This document shows, piece after piece, positions 44,640-51,728 of a stretch of 60,143 nucleotides of DNA. Location of the stretch: contig JAUYBE010000016.1 in assembly GCA_030693235.1 (NCBI GenBank), positions 99,917 to 160,059 on the forward strand. Reading direction: 5' to 3'. Under the pieces are notes generated by a model, which was given only the letters and a program-made list of their open reading frames with translations, searched no databases and had not been told where the DNA came from. Positions within the stretch are counted from its first letter, which is position 1. Every line of letters begins with the position of its first letter. Source of the DNA: a bacterium. Its GTDB lineage: Bacteria; Patescibacteriota; Minisyncoccia; UBA6257; UBA9933. The translations under genes and the position numbers were made by a program.

Positions 44640-45218
44640 ATGGAATCTCTTTTAACGAATTTCTCCGAAACCCATCGAATTATTTCTTATTTGATTATCG
44701 CGCTGGCAATCTTGATCGAAGGCGAAGTTGTCCTTATTTTGGCAGGCATTTTATCCCACAAGGGACATTTAGATATTTTTAATGTGATACTCTTTGCTTT
44801 TGCGGCCGCGGTTATTCACGACTTAATTTACTGGTCAATCGGCAAAAAACTTTCCGCTTCGGGCAAAAAAAAGTTTTTATTTATTAATCTGGAAAAAATA
44901 AAAGGGTTTTTAGAAAAAACGAAAATCAACAACGGCTTATATGTTTTTATTTCAAAATTCACCTGGAATTTAAACCGAATAATGCTTATAACAAACGGCT
45001 ATTTAAAAATGCCGATAAAAGAATTATTGCGTTACAGCATTCCAGCTTGTTTAATTTGGTCAATCACCTTTGTTTCAATCGGTTATGTTTTTGCCTTTGA
45101 AACCGACGTTCTTAAAAAAGACATAAAAACCGCGGCTCTTCTCTTAATGAGCTTTATCATAATAATAGTTATTCTTGAAAATATTCTTAGGAAAATAGTT
45201 GAAAAAAAGAACAAATAA
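44640..45218 (+). CDS. DedA-family (SNARE-associated) membrane protein
   Basis: 192 residues with four to five helices. The ILIEGEVVLILAGILSHKG segment and SKFTWNLNRIMLITNGYLKM (the basic motif before the second conserved helix) mark the family. Members flip undecaprenyl phosphate or phospholipids. It begins right after tRNA-Ile. Confidence 0.8.
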   Translation: MESLLTNFSETHRIISYLIIALAILIEGEVVLILAGILSHKGHLDIFNVILFAFAAAVIHDLIYWSIGKKLSASGKKKFLFINLEKIKGFLEKTKINNGLYVFISKFTWNLNRIMLITNGYLKMPIKELLRYSIPACLIWSITFVSIGYVFAFETDVLKKDIKTAALLLMSFIIIIVILENILRKIVEKKNK

Positions 45219-45384
45219 GTAGCATTACCGGGTAATGCGATGAAACCTACATTCTTGACAAAAAAGCGTTAAACATGTGAAACATCGGTGTTTTGCCAAC
45301 AGGCGGGTAAGCAGATGAAATCTACGTTTTTTGAAAATTGCTGTTTTTGATGTTGGTCGTGAAACATTTTGAAACAAAACAAAA
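45219..45384. other. Intergenic region with small palindromes and TGAAAC repeats
   Basis: GCATTACCGGGTAATGC is a perfect palindrome, and related units (GGGTAAGCAGATGAAATCTAC) follow. GTGAAACAT and TGAAACA units recur. TTGACA at about 45254 could be a -35, but no good -10 follows. Function unknown. Confidence 0.4.
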
Positions 45385-45768
45385 ATGACTTATAAAACTA
45401 ATTTGGGCAATTTTGGAGAAGATTTAGCTTGCAAATATCTTGTGGATAAGAATTATAAAGTTATTGAACGCAATTTTCGGAAGCCGTGGGGAGAAATAGA
45501 TATTATCGCTAAAGCGCCTGATAAAACTTTGGTTTTTATGGAAGTGAAAACCCTTCGACAAAGCTCGGGACTAGCAAAAGAAGAGCAACTCCAGCCAGAA
45601 GATCAACTTACCCGCTCTAAGCTTCAAAAACTAAAAAGGGCCGCTTCTTTATATGCCGGCCACCGGCAAGAATTAATTAAAGATGAAAGGGGATGGAGAA
45701 TTGATTTAATAACCTTGACAATTAAAGAAAATCGTTGTGATATAAAACATTACGAGAATATTACTTAA
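45385..45768 (+). CDS. yraN: YraN/UPF0102 putative endonuclease
   Basis: 127 residues. GNFGEDLACKYLVDKNYKVIERNFR, the E-x-x-D motif WGEIDIIAK, and VFMEVKT (E-x-K) form the restriction-endonuclease-like site of the family. Function is unknown. Residues LRQSSGLAKEEQLQPEDQ are encoded by a CCTTCGACAAAGCTCGGG unit of a dispersed repeat inserted just after the catalytic strand. Confidence 0.87.
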   Translation: MTYKTNLGNFGEDLACKYLVDKNYKVIERNFRKPWGEIDIIAKAPDKTLVFMEVKTLRQSSGLAKEEQLQPEDQLTRSKLQKLKRAASLYAGHRQELIKDERGWRIDLITLTIKENRCDIKHYENIT

Positions 45769-45776
45769 GAATATTC

Positions 45777-45810
45777 AGTCAACAGTCGCGCGATCGCGCA
45801 ATTGTTGACT
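45777..45810. repeat. CGATCG hairpin 4 (between yraN and tsaE)
   Basis: AGTCAACA and TGTTGACT pair in an 8-bp stem. The loop contains the perfect 12-bp palindrome GCGCGATCGCGC with the core at 45791-45796. It lies between convergent genes. Confidence 0.75.
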
Positions 45811-45824
45811 AAAATTATTAAAAT

Positions 45825-46289
45825 TTATTGTTTAAATTTTAAGACCCTTTCATTTTCTTTTTCGCCATATTCAAATTTTATCCAAACCAAATCTTTCGGC
45901 AAGATTTTTTTTATTCTTTCCGGCCATTCTATTAAAAGAATATTCTCGGGATTATTCAAAATCTCTTTTAATCCCAATCCTGATAATTCTTTTGGCTCTT
46001 CAATTCTATAACAATCAATATGATAACCCAGTTTATAGCTTTTAGCTTTTAGTTTATAGCTTTTGGCGATAACAAATGTGGGGCTTGTAATTTTTCTACG
46101 TACACCTAAACCCCTCAAAAACCCCTGAACAAAAGTGGTTTTGCCAGAACCTAAATCACCAGCCAGCGCCAAAACCAAGGCGTTTTTGAGATTGCTTCGC
46201 TTTCGGCTCGCAATGACAGACGCCAAAAGACCGGCGAATTTTTTGGTCTGCCCGGAAGAATTTGTTTCTAAAAAAATATGCTGCGGCAT
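45825..46289 (-). CDS. tsaE: tRNA t6A modification ATPase TsaE with repeat inserts
   Basis: 154 residues. Walker A GDLGSGKTTFVQGF, SPTFVI and IDCYRI are the family hallmarks. It partners TsaD and TsaB. Two inserts of dispersed repeats are in frame: SVIASRKRSNLKN (GTCATTGCGAG family, just ahead of the Walker A) and SYKLKAKSYKLG (AAGCTATAAACT family). Despite them the protein has a normal length, so parts of the ancestral sequence were lost or replaced. Confidence 0.92.
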   Translation of the reverse strand: MPQHIFLETNSSGQTKKFAGLLASVIASRKRSNLKNALVLALAGDLGSGKTTFVQGFLRGLGVRRKITSPTFVIAKSYKLKAKSYKLGYHIDCYRIEEPKELSGLGLKEILNNPENILLIEWPERIKKILPKDLVWIKFEYGEKENERVLKFKQ

Positions 46290-46319
46290 TTTATTTATGT
46301 ATTACTTTAAATTACGAAG

Positions 46320-46392
46320 CGCCCTTTGTCATTGCGAGCGAAACGAAGCAATCTCAATTAAGATTGCCACGGGCTAAAGCCCTCGCAATGAC
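46320..46392. repeat. GTCATTGCGAG-family repeat after tsaE
   Basis: GTCATTGCGAGCGAAACG and the reverse-oriented CCTCGCAATGACAC enclose AATCTCAATTAAGATT and CGGGCTAAAGCC, so the unit folds as nested palindromes. It fills the gap between tsaE and the lamin-tail gene. Confidence 0.8.
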
Positions 46393-46399
46393 ACCAATA

Positions 46400-46939
46400 T
46401 CATTCCGATTCTAATAATAAATTAAATTTTTTGAAAATAAAAACAAAAACAAAAGACAGCGCTAAAGCCAAAGAAAAACCGACAAATAAATTAGTAAAAT
46501 TAAAATTGGTTTTATTAAGAGGGCCGGACAAATTTCCAACATCTTGAACCACAGCAGTGTTTTGAGTTGCCGCAATGCCGGTTTCCCCCATCGCGGCTTG
46601 ACCGGCAAAAATAAACCGGCCGTCATTTTGGCGAATCAAACTCTTGCCCTCGGCCGCGCTGCCAACATATTCCGCCTTATCAACCAAATCACCGCTCGCG
46701 TCATAGAGAAAAAGCGTTTCGCCATTATTGTTTAAAGAAATTTTTGTAATTTTATAATCGAAAGTTAAATACTCACCGGAATTAATTGTAACCTGCTTGA
46801 AAGAAAATGTTTTGCCTGAAGCGTCTTTAATCTGCCAGCCGCCGAGATCGACCGCGGCATTGGCGTCATTAAATAATTTTATCCATTCGCCATCGGTATC
46901 TTTGCCGACAGGATTGGGAAGAAACTCGTAAATTATCAT
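46400..46939 (-). CDS. Lamin-tail-domain surface protein with C-terminal anchor
   Basis: 179 residues. The LTD beta-sandwich has YEFLPNPVGKDTDGEWIKLFN, DLGGWQIKDASGKTFSF, and a closing NNGETLFLYDASGDLVDKAEY. A membrane helix near residues 151-171 and a short basic tail (FKKFNLL) anchor it. No signal peptide is visible, so the topology is unclear. The gene overlaps ruvB by 4 bp and may be translationally coupled. Confidence 0.8.
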   Translation of the reverse strand: MIIYEFLPNPVGKDTDGEWIKLFNDANAAVDLGGWQIKDASGKTFSFKQVTINSGEYLTFDYKITKISLNNNGETLFLYDASGDLVDKAEYVGSAAEGKSLIRQNDGRFIFAGQAAMGETGIAATQNTAVVQDVGNLSGPLNKTNFNFTNLFVGFSLALALSFVFVFIFKKFNLLLESE

Positions 46940-47913
46940 AATCCCAAATGCTTATACGCTTTCTCTGTTGCCACTCTTCCGAGCGCGGTTCTTTGTAATA
47001 AACCGATTTTTATCAAATACGGTTCATAGATTTCTTCGATTGTCCCTTTTTCCAATCCTAAAACCGCGACCAAAGCATTGACTCCAACCGGCCGATTATT
47101 GAATTTTTTAATAATCGTTTCCAACAAGCGCCGCTCGTAAGATTCCAACCCAAGCGAATCGATTTCAAAAAAATTTAAAACTTCATTAATAATGCTCGTG
47201 TTAATGGTTTTTAAATTATTAACCTCGGCAAAATCCCTGACGCGCTTCAATAATTGATTGGCCGCCCGGGGAGTAAAACGCGAAACCCCGGCCAAAGCAG
47301 TGGTTGCTTCCGGATCAAGTTTTATTTCTAATAACTCCGCGGACCGTTGAATAATTATTTCAATTTCTTTAATGGCATAATAATCAAAATGGAAAATCGC
47401 TCCGAAGCGCGAACGAAGAGGGTTGGACAGCAAACTTGGCCGCGTAGTGGCGGCAATCAAAGTAAAAGCCGGAAGATCTATCGAAACCATGCGACTTCCC
47501 AAGCCCTTGCCGATTACCAAATGAAGCTTGCGCGATTCCATCGCCGGATAAAGAATTTCCTCAATCGACCGATTAAGCCTGTGAGCTTCGTCAATAAAAA
47601 GAACATCCCGCTCTTCCAAACTTGAAAGACATGCTGCTAATTCGCCTGCTCTTTGCAAAGCCGGACCGGCGGTGATTTTTAATTCAGCGCCCATTTCTTT
47701 AGCAACCAAAGTCGCCAAAGTGGTCTTGCCCAAACCGGTCGGTCCGTAAAAAAGCAGATGGTCTGCCGATTCTTTTCTTTTTTTGGCGGCCGTTAAAATC
47801 AGATTAAGATTTTTTTTAATCTTTTCTTGCCCAATATAATCCCGCCAGCCGGTCGGCCGCAAAATTTTATCAATAAACCGGTCTTCGGGTTTTAAATTAA
47901 CGGCTCTTGACAT
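46936..47913 (-). CDS. ruvB: Holliday junction branch-migration ATPase RuvB
   Basis: 325 residues. LRPTGWRDYIGQEKIKKNL, Walker A FYGPTGLGKTTLATL, Walker B LFIDEAHRLN, ATTRPSLLSNPLRSRFG and a C-terminal winged helix ending LLQRTALGRVATEKAY are typical. It drives branch migration with RuvA. The gene lies after the pilB gene with an odd inverted-repeat gap. Confidence 0.96.
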   Translation of the reverse strand: MSRAVNLKPEDRFIDKILRPTGWRDYIGQEKIKKNLNLILTAAKKRKESADHLLFYGPTGLGKTTLATLVAKEMGAELKITAGPALQRAGELAACLSSLEERDVLFIDEAHRLNRSIEEILYPAMESRKLHLVIGKGLGSRMVSIDLPAFTLIAATTRPSLLSNPLRSRFGAIFHFDYYAIKEIEIIIQRSAELLEIKLDPEATTALAGVSRFTPRAANQLLKRVRDFAEVNNLKTINTSIINEVLNFFEIDSLGLESYERRLLETIIKKFNNRPVGVNALVAVLGLEKGTIEEIYEPYLIKIGLLQRTALGRVATEKAYKHLGL

Positions 47914-47949
47914 GTTTAATAATATATGCTAACATCAGTCCCATACAAA

Positions 47950-48060
47950 GATTGCCTAATCCTGTGGGCAAATTAAGGAATTTTTTTTAGATTCGGACGG
48001 CTTGGTCTTGGCTGGGCCCATCCTCGAAGAAATTTTTAAGCCCGCAGAATTAGGCGATTT
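47950..48060. repeat. Imperfect 20-bp inverted repeat between pilB and ruvB
   Basis: ATTGCCTAATCCTGTGGGC (47951-47969) pairs with GCCCGCAGAATTAGGCGAT (48040-48058) with two G-T pairs and one mismatch. About 70 bp lie between the arms with no clear frame. The right arm abuts the pilB stop codon. Confidence 0.45.
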
Positions 48061-49770
48061 TTATTTCAAAAAAATTATCGGCCCGGTTATTCCTTCAACT
48101 TCTTCTAAAGTCGTGATTCCGGAAATCGTTTTTAAAATTCCGTCCTGCTGCATCGTTACCATTCCTTGTTCCAAAGCGAATTCCCTGAAAGCCCCTTCGC
48201 CGGCCTGCTGATTAATTAATTCTTCCAGGGTTTTATGCGATGACAAAACGCTGTGACCCTGATCATTTAGAAAAAATTCGTAAATCCCGATTCTGCCTTT
48301 ATAACCCGTCCCATTGCATTTTTCGCAGCCAACCGGTTTGAAAATTTTAATTTCCTTAAAATTATTTCGACTTACTCTTTCCGGAAGATTATCCAAAAAT
48401 TTTTGAATTTTATCTTTTAAATCATCTCCTGTTTCTTGCAAAACCTTACAATTTTGGCAAAGCTGGCGGACCAGCCTTTGAGCGATAATCAAATTAAGCG
48501 CCGGTCCGATACTGGTGGATTTTACTCCCAAGTCCAAAAGCCGAGGAATAGCGCCGCTGGCATTATTGGTATGTAGGGTTGAAAACACTATGTGTCCGGT
48601 CAAAGCGGCTTGAATGCCGATTTCCGCGGTTTCTTTATCCCTCATTTCTCCCACCAAAATCGCGTCCGGGTCCTGACGCATCAAAGAACGCAAGCCATTC
48701 TCAAAACTATAACCGGCTTCTTCGTCAACCTGAGTCTGTTCAATTCCTTCAAGATGATACTCGATCGGGTCTTCAATGGTTATTATTTTGATTTCTGAAC
48801 TCTTTTTGTGCTTCAAAAACGCGTAGAGGGTGGTGGTTTTTCCCGAGCCTGTCGGTCCGGTGTTTAAAATCATTCCATTGGGCCTTTTAAGTTCGGTTTT
48901 TATTATTTCCAAATCGTCTTCTCTTATTCCAAGATCGGACAAAGAAAGATCAATCGCGTCCGGATCAAGAAGCCGCATCACCGCCACTTCTCCGAATTCC
49001 GACGGAGCGATCGCCACCCTCACTTCCACGTTTTTCTCCGGCAAATTTATGGTAAACCGGCCGTCCTGGGTTTCGTCGTGAATGTTGATTTTTAAACCCG
49101 AGAGAATTTTGATTTTAGTAATTAGATGTTCATAAATATCCTTTTTTAGTTCATTAAAAACATCATGAAGCAAGCCGTCGATTCTCAGTCTTAATTTAAC
49201 AATCCGCTCGCCGGGCTCAAAATGAATATCCGACGCCCGATTAGCCAAGGCGCCGGCCAAAATAATTTCCAAAACTTGGGAAGCGTGAATGGTTTCAGTA
49301 TTTAACGGCTGGATTGAAATCTTAATGCTTTCCAAGGAAATTAAAATATTTTTTAACTCCGAAAACTTTTTCTCTTCAATCCTCACTTTGCCGGTAATCT
49401 GCTCTTTTTGTTCTGAAACAAACCGGTAAAAACTTAAAACATGATTTAAACTTTTTGGGGAAACGATAAAAATCAAAGGCTCATATCCTTTTTGTTTTAA
49501 TTCTTCAATAGCCTTTTTTGCCTGTTCTTTGGTCGGGTCAAAAACCGCCAAAGCCACTTTTTTCTCTTTGATTTCAAAGGCCGCTAATTTTGCCCTTCGA
49601 GCTGTTTCTTCCGGAATCAAAGCTATGGCCTCGACATTGATCGGACTGGTAATTAAATCGGCGCAAGAATGGCCTGTTTTGTCCGCTCTTCTTTGAGCGT
49701 CGCGCTCTTCAGCCTCAGCCCTTAACTGTTCCAGTTTTTCTTTGACCAAAGATTTTTTTGACTGGTCCAT
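48061..49770 (-). CDS. pilB: Type IV pilus assembly ATPase PilB
   Basis: 569 residues from ATG 49770; ATG 49809 is an upstream option. The GspE/PilB N-terminal domain precedes a AAA-type core: Walker A NTGPTGSGKTTTLYAF, Asp box ITIEDPIEYHLEGIEQTQV, Walker B AILVGEMRDKETAEIG and a tetracysteine zinc site (LCQNCK ... CEKCNGTGYKGRIGIYEF). It powers pilus extension. Pilin and pilC genes are not adjacent, but LamG and TrbC-like proteins in the window may be surface partners. Confidence 0.94.
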   Translation of the reverse strand: MDQSKKSLVKEKLEQLRAEAEERDAQRRADKTGHSCADLITSPINVEAIALIPEETARRAKLAAFEIKEKKVALAVFDPTKEQAKKAIEELKQKGYEPLIFIVSPKSLNHVLSFYRFVSEQKEQITGKVRIEEKKFSELKNILISLESIKISIQPLNTETIHASQVLEIILAGALANRASDIHFEPGERIVKLRLRIDGLLHDVFNELKKDIYEHLITKIKILSGLKINIHDETQDGRFTINLPEKNVEVRVAIAPSEFGEVAVMRLLDPDAIDLSLSDLGIREDDLEIIKTELKRPNGMILNTGPTGSGKTTTLYAFLKHKKSSEIKIITIEDPIEYHLEGIEQTQVDEEAGYSFENGLRSLMRQDPDAILVGEMRDKETAEIGIQAALTGHIVFSTLHTNNASGAIPRLLDLGVKSTSIGPALNLIIAQRLVRQLCQNCKVLQETGDDLKDKIQKFLDNLPERVSRNNFKEIKIFKPVGCEKCNGTGYKGRIGIYEFFLNDQGHSVLSSHKTLEELINQQAGEGAFREFALEQGMVTMQQDGILKTISGITTLEEVEGITGPIIFLK

Positions 49771-49812
49771 CCCAATAATTATAAAACATAAAAAACCAAA
49801 AAGAAACATTGC

Positions 49813-49840
49813 TTGACAAATTAATAAGATTGTGTATCAT
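49813..49840 (+). promoter_or_regulatory. Promoter of the lipoprotein operon
   Basis: TTGACA (49813-49818), 16-bp spacer, TATCAT (49835-49840). A leader of about 50 bases leads to the AGGAGGTGA ribosome-binding site. Confidence 0.8.
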
Positions 49841-49894
49841 AAAAGAGGTTCTTTGTAAGCTGAAAAATAAAAAAATCAAATAGGAGGTGACGCG

Positions 49895-50455
49895 ATGAAA
49901 ACGAAAAAATTGTTAGTAGCTTGTGGTTTGTTGTTTGTTGTTGGTTTGACTGGCTGCGCCGCTATAGGCACCGGGCCGCAAAACGAACGCGAGGCATTTC
50001 CGCTTCGCAATCAGGATCCGCGAATTGGGCTGATTATTAATCAAGGGTCTGCTCATCTAAATCTTTTTATTTACGATGAGGCGGACCGGCTGATTGAACA
50101 GGTTTATGTTGCGGGTGTTAATCGTTATTTGGAAATGAACGGCCAGAACATCCCAAGATATTGGGCAAGACTACTGGCGATTGGACAGTATCGGGTGGAA
50201 ATTTTTCCGTTTTATTACAAAACGGACATTGTCGCTCCCTTGTTCGGAAAACCCGGCCGTTATCGGGTTGATTTACCTAAACAAACAGTCAGACTTTGGG
50301 TCAACAATAATCCGACCACTATTTGGTACGGGGGTCGCCACTGGGCTTGGATTCTTTATCTGAACGCTGGCAACATTCCCGAGACTGCCCACGGATTGCC
50401 GGGGATTAAGTTTAACTTCCAAGGCGAGGCCTGGAAATTGATTTTCGGAGAATAA
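49895..50455 (+). CDS. Lipoprotein of unknown function 1
   Basis: 186 residues. The signal peptide with lipobox LTGC (Cys at about residue 21) follows KTKKLLVACGLLF. The rest is a beta-rich extracellular domain with many Trp, Tyr and Arg. No family recognised. A perfect ribosome-binding site (GGAGGTGA) lies seven bases upstream. It forms an operon with the next lipoprotein, ended by a strong terminator. Confidence 0.75.
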   Translation: MKTKKLLVACGLLFVVGLTGCAAIGTGPQNEREAFPLRNQDPRIGLIINQGSAHLNLFIYDEADRLIEQVYVAGVNRYLEMNGQNIPRYWARLLAIGQYRVEIFPFYYKTDIVAPLFGKPGRYRVDLPKQTVRLWVNNNPTTIWYGGRHWAWILYLNAGNIPETAHGLPGIKFNFQGEAWKLIFGE

Positions 50456-50478
50456 GAAAACAAAAGGAGGTGTTTAGA

Positions 50479-50952
50479 GTGAAAAAGTTATTGATTGCTT
50501 GTTATTGGTTGTTTGTTGCTTGTTTAGTCGGCTGCGCAACTCCTGGCGCTTGGTGGGAACCTGATACGCCCTTGGTAATTATTCATAAATATGATTACCA
50601 GGCGCAACCTCAACCCACTCCGCCCGGAGCACCACCCTTACCGCCGGGTTATGGTCCACCGCCGATTGATTATCAAACTATTTATCAGTCGGCATGGGAT
50701 AACTTTACATTGGTCATTTTTAAAAACGATTCTTATCGAAGGGTAAGAATTGAAATTGCTGGCCAGAAGCCGATTGTCCTGGCAGCCTACGGCGCTACCG
50801 CTGACCTCCACTTCGGAGTCGGCGAGCACCGCGTCAGAGTGATAATTGAAAAACCCACCGCCAGCCATAGCATATGGGAAATAGTGCGGTTTTTCAAAAT
50901 CTACATCCGACCCGAAGGCCGCTCGCAAATATTTCATATTTATGATTATTAG
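50479..50952 (+). CDS. Lipoprotein of unknown function 2
   Basis: 157 residues from GTG 50479, preceded by AAAGGAGGT. The signal peptide VKKLLIACYWLFVACLVGC ends in a lipobox LVGC. A proline-rich segment (QPTPPGAPPLPPGYGPPP) leads to a small beta domain. The signal peptide resembles lipoprotein 1 (KKLLxAC), suggesting duplication or shared origin. Lipid anchoring is interesting in an organism that may have few lipid-making enzymes. Confidence 0.72.
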   Translation: MKKLLIACYWLFVACLVGCATPGAWWEPDTPLVIIHKYDYQAQPQPTPPGAPPLPPGYGPPPIDYQTIYQSAWDNFTLVIFKNDSYRRVRIEIAGQKPIVLAAYGATADLHFGVGEHRVRVIIEKPTASHSIWEIVRFFKIYIRPEGRSQIFHIYDY

Positions 50953-50975
50953 CGAGCGCCAATCGCCGGATATCG

Positions 50976-51018
50976 CCCCGCCTTCGTTTTTTAACAAAAC
51001 GATGCGCGGGGATTTTTT
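50976..51018 (+). terminator. Rho-independent terminator of the lipoprotein operon
   Basis: CCCCG..TCGTTTT and AAAACGA..CGGGG form a ~16-bp stem with a small internal bulge, followed by ATTTTTT. Confidence 0.85.
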
Positions 51019-51061
51019 ATGGGCTTATTGTATATTATAAAAATTTCGGTAGGATACGAGT

Positions 51062-51559
51062 ATGAAAATTCTCGGCATTGATCCCGGGTCAACGCGAGTT
51101 GGCTATGGACTGATAAAAAAAGAGAAGAACGAATTAAAATTTCTCGACTCGGGAATTTTAAAAATATCTTCAAAAGACAAAAACCAAAGACTGGTGGAAC
51201 TGGAAGAATCGTTTTTGGAATTATTAAAAAAAGAAAGGTTGGATTTGGCGGTTTTGGAAAAGCTTTATTTTATGAGAAACTTGAAAACCGCGCTGGAAGT
51301 TGCCCAGAGCCGGGGGGTCTTGACATTATTAATCGTTAAACACAAAATACCCCTATTGGAATTTACGCCCTTGGAAATCAAGCAAAATGTCAGCGGCTAC
51401 GGAGCGGCTGACAAGAAATCGGTTGCCAAGGCGGTAATGAAAATTTTAAACATAAAAAAAATCCACGGCGGCGATGACGCGGCCGACGCATTGGCCGCGG
51501 CCATCGTGGGGAGCAACCATACTAAAGGTCGTTTGAATGAAATTTTAAAATTAATATGA
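51062..51559 (+). CDS. ruvC: Holliday junction endonuclease RuvC
   Basis: 165 residues. The acidic active site is visible in LGIDPGSTRVGYG (Asp7), VLEKLYFMRN (Glu) and the C-terminal HGGDDAADALAAA (Asp pair). It resolves junctions after RuvAB branch migration. Its stop overlaps the ATG of a small zinc-ribbon gene. Confidence 0.95.
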   Translation: MKILGIDPGSTRVGYGLIKKEKNELKFLDSGILKISSKDKNQRLVELEESFLELLKKERLDLAVLEKLYFMRNLKTALEVAQSRGVLTLLIVKHKIPLLEFTPLEIKQNVSGYGAADKKSVAKAVMKILNIKKIHGGDDAADALAAAIVGSNHTKGRLNEILKLI

Positions 51560-51726
51560 TTGCCGAAGTTATAAAAAAAACAAGCGCTTTTAAACTTCAA
51601 AACAAACCCTGCCCTGATTGCGGAGAAGAAATGACAGATGATGTTTGCCCAACCTGCAATCCGGAAGAAATACCAGGCGACGAAACAGAAGAAAAGGCGA
51701 GTCCTGATGATGAAGAATTAATATAA
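51556..51726 (+). CDS. Small zinc-ribbon protein, unknown function
   Basis: 56 residues read directly: two CxxC knuckles (PCPDCGEE and VCPTCNPEE) and an acidic tail (EIPGDETEEKASPDDEEL). The ATG overlaps the ruvC stop (ATGA) and its own stop is two bases before the PBP1a GTG. The tight packing and clean frame support a real gene between ruvC and the PBP. Confidence 0.7.
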   Translation: MIAEVIKKTSAFKLQNKPCPDCGEEMTDDVCPTCNPEEIPGDETEEKASPDDEELI

Positions 51727-51728
51727 TT

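Noticed and set aside
47990-48060. A LAGLIDADG endonuclease remnant (LDSDGLVLAG) within the 47950 inverted repeat
   Set aside because: The match is a few residues only, in an open stretch with no further motif; too weak to call.
8340-51559. An alternative genetic code (UGA as Gly, as in some Patescibacteria)
   Set aside because: TGA is used as a stop in several tightly overlapping genes (TrbC-like 1, ruvC) and no in-frame TGA is needed to restore any core protein.
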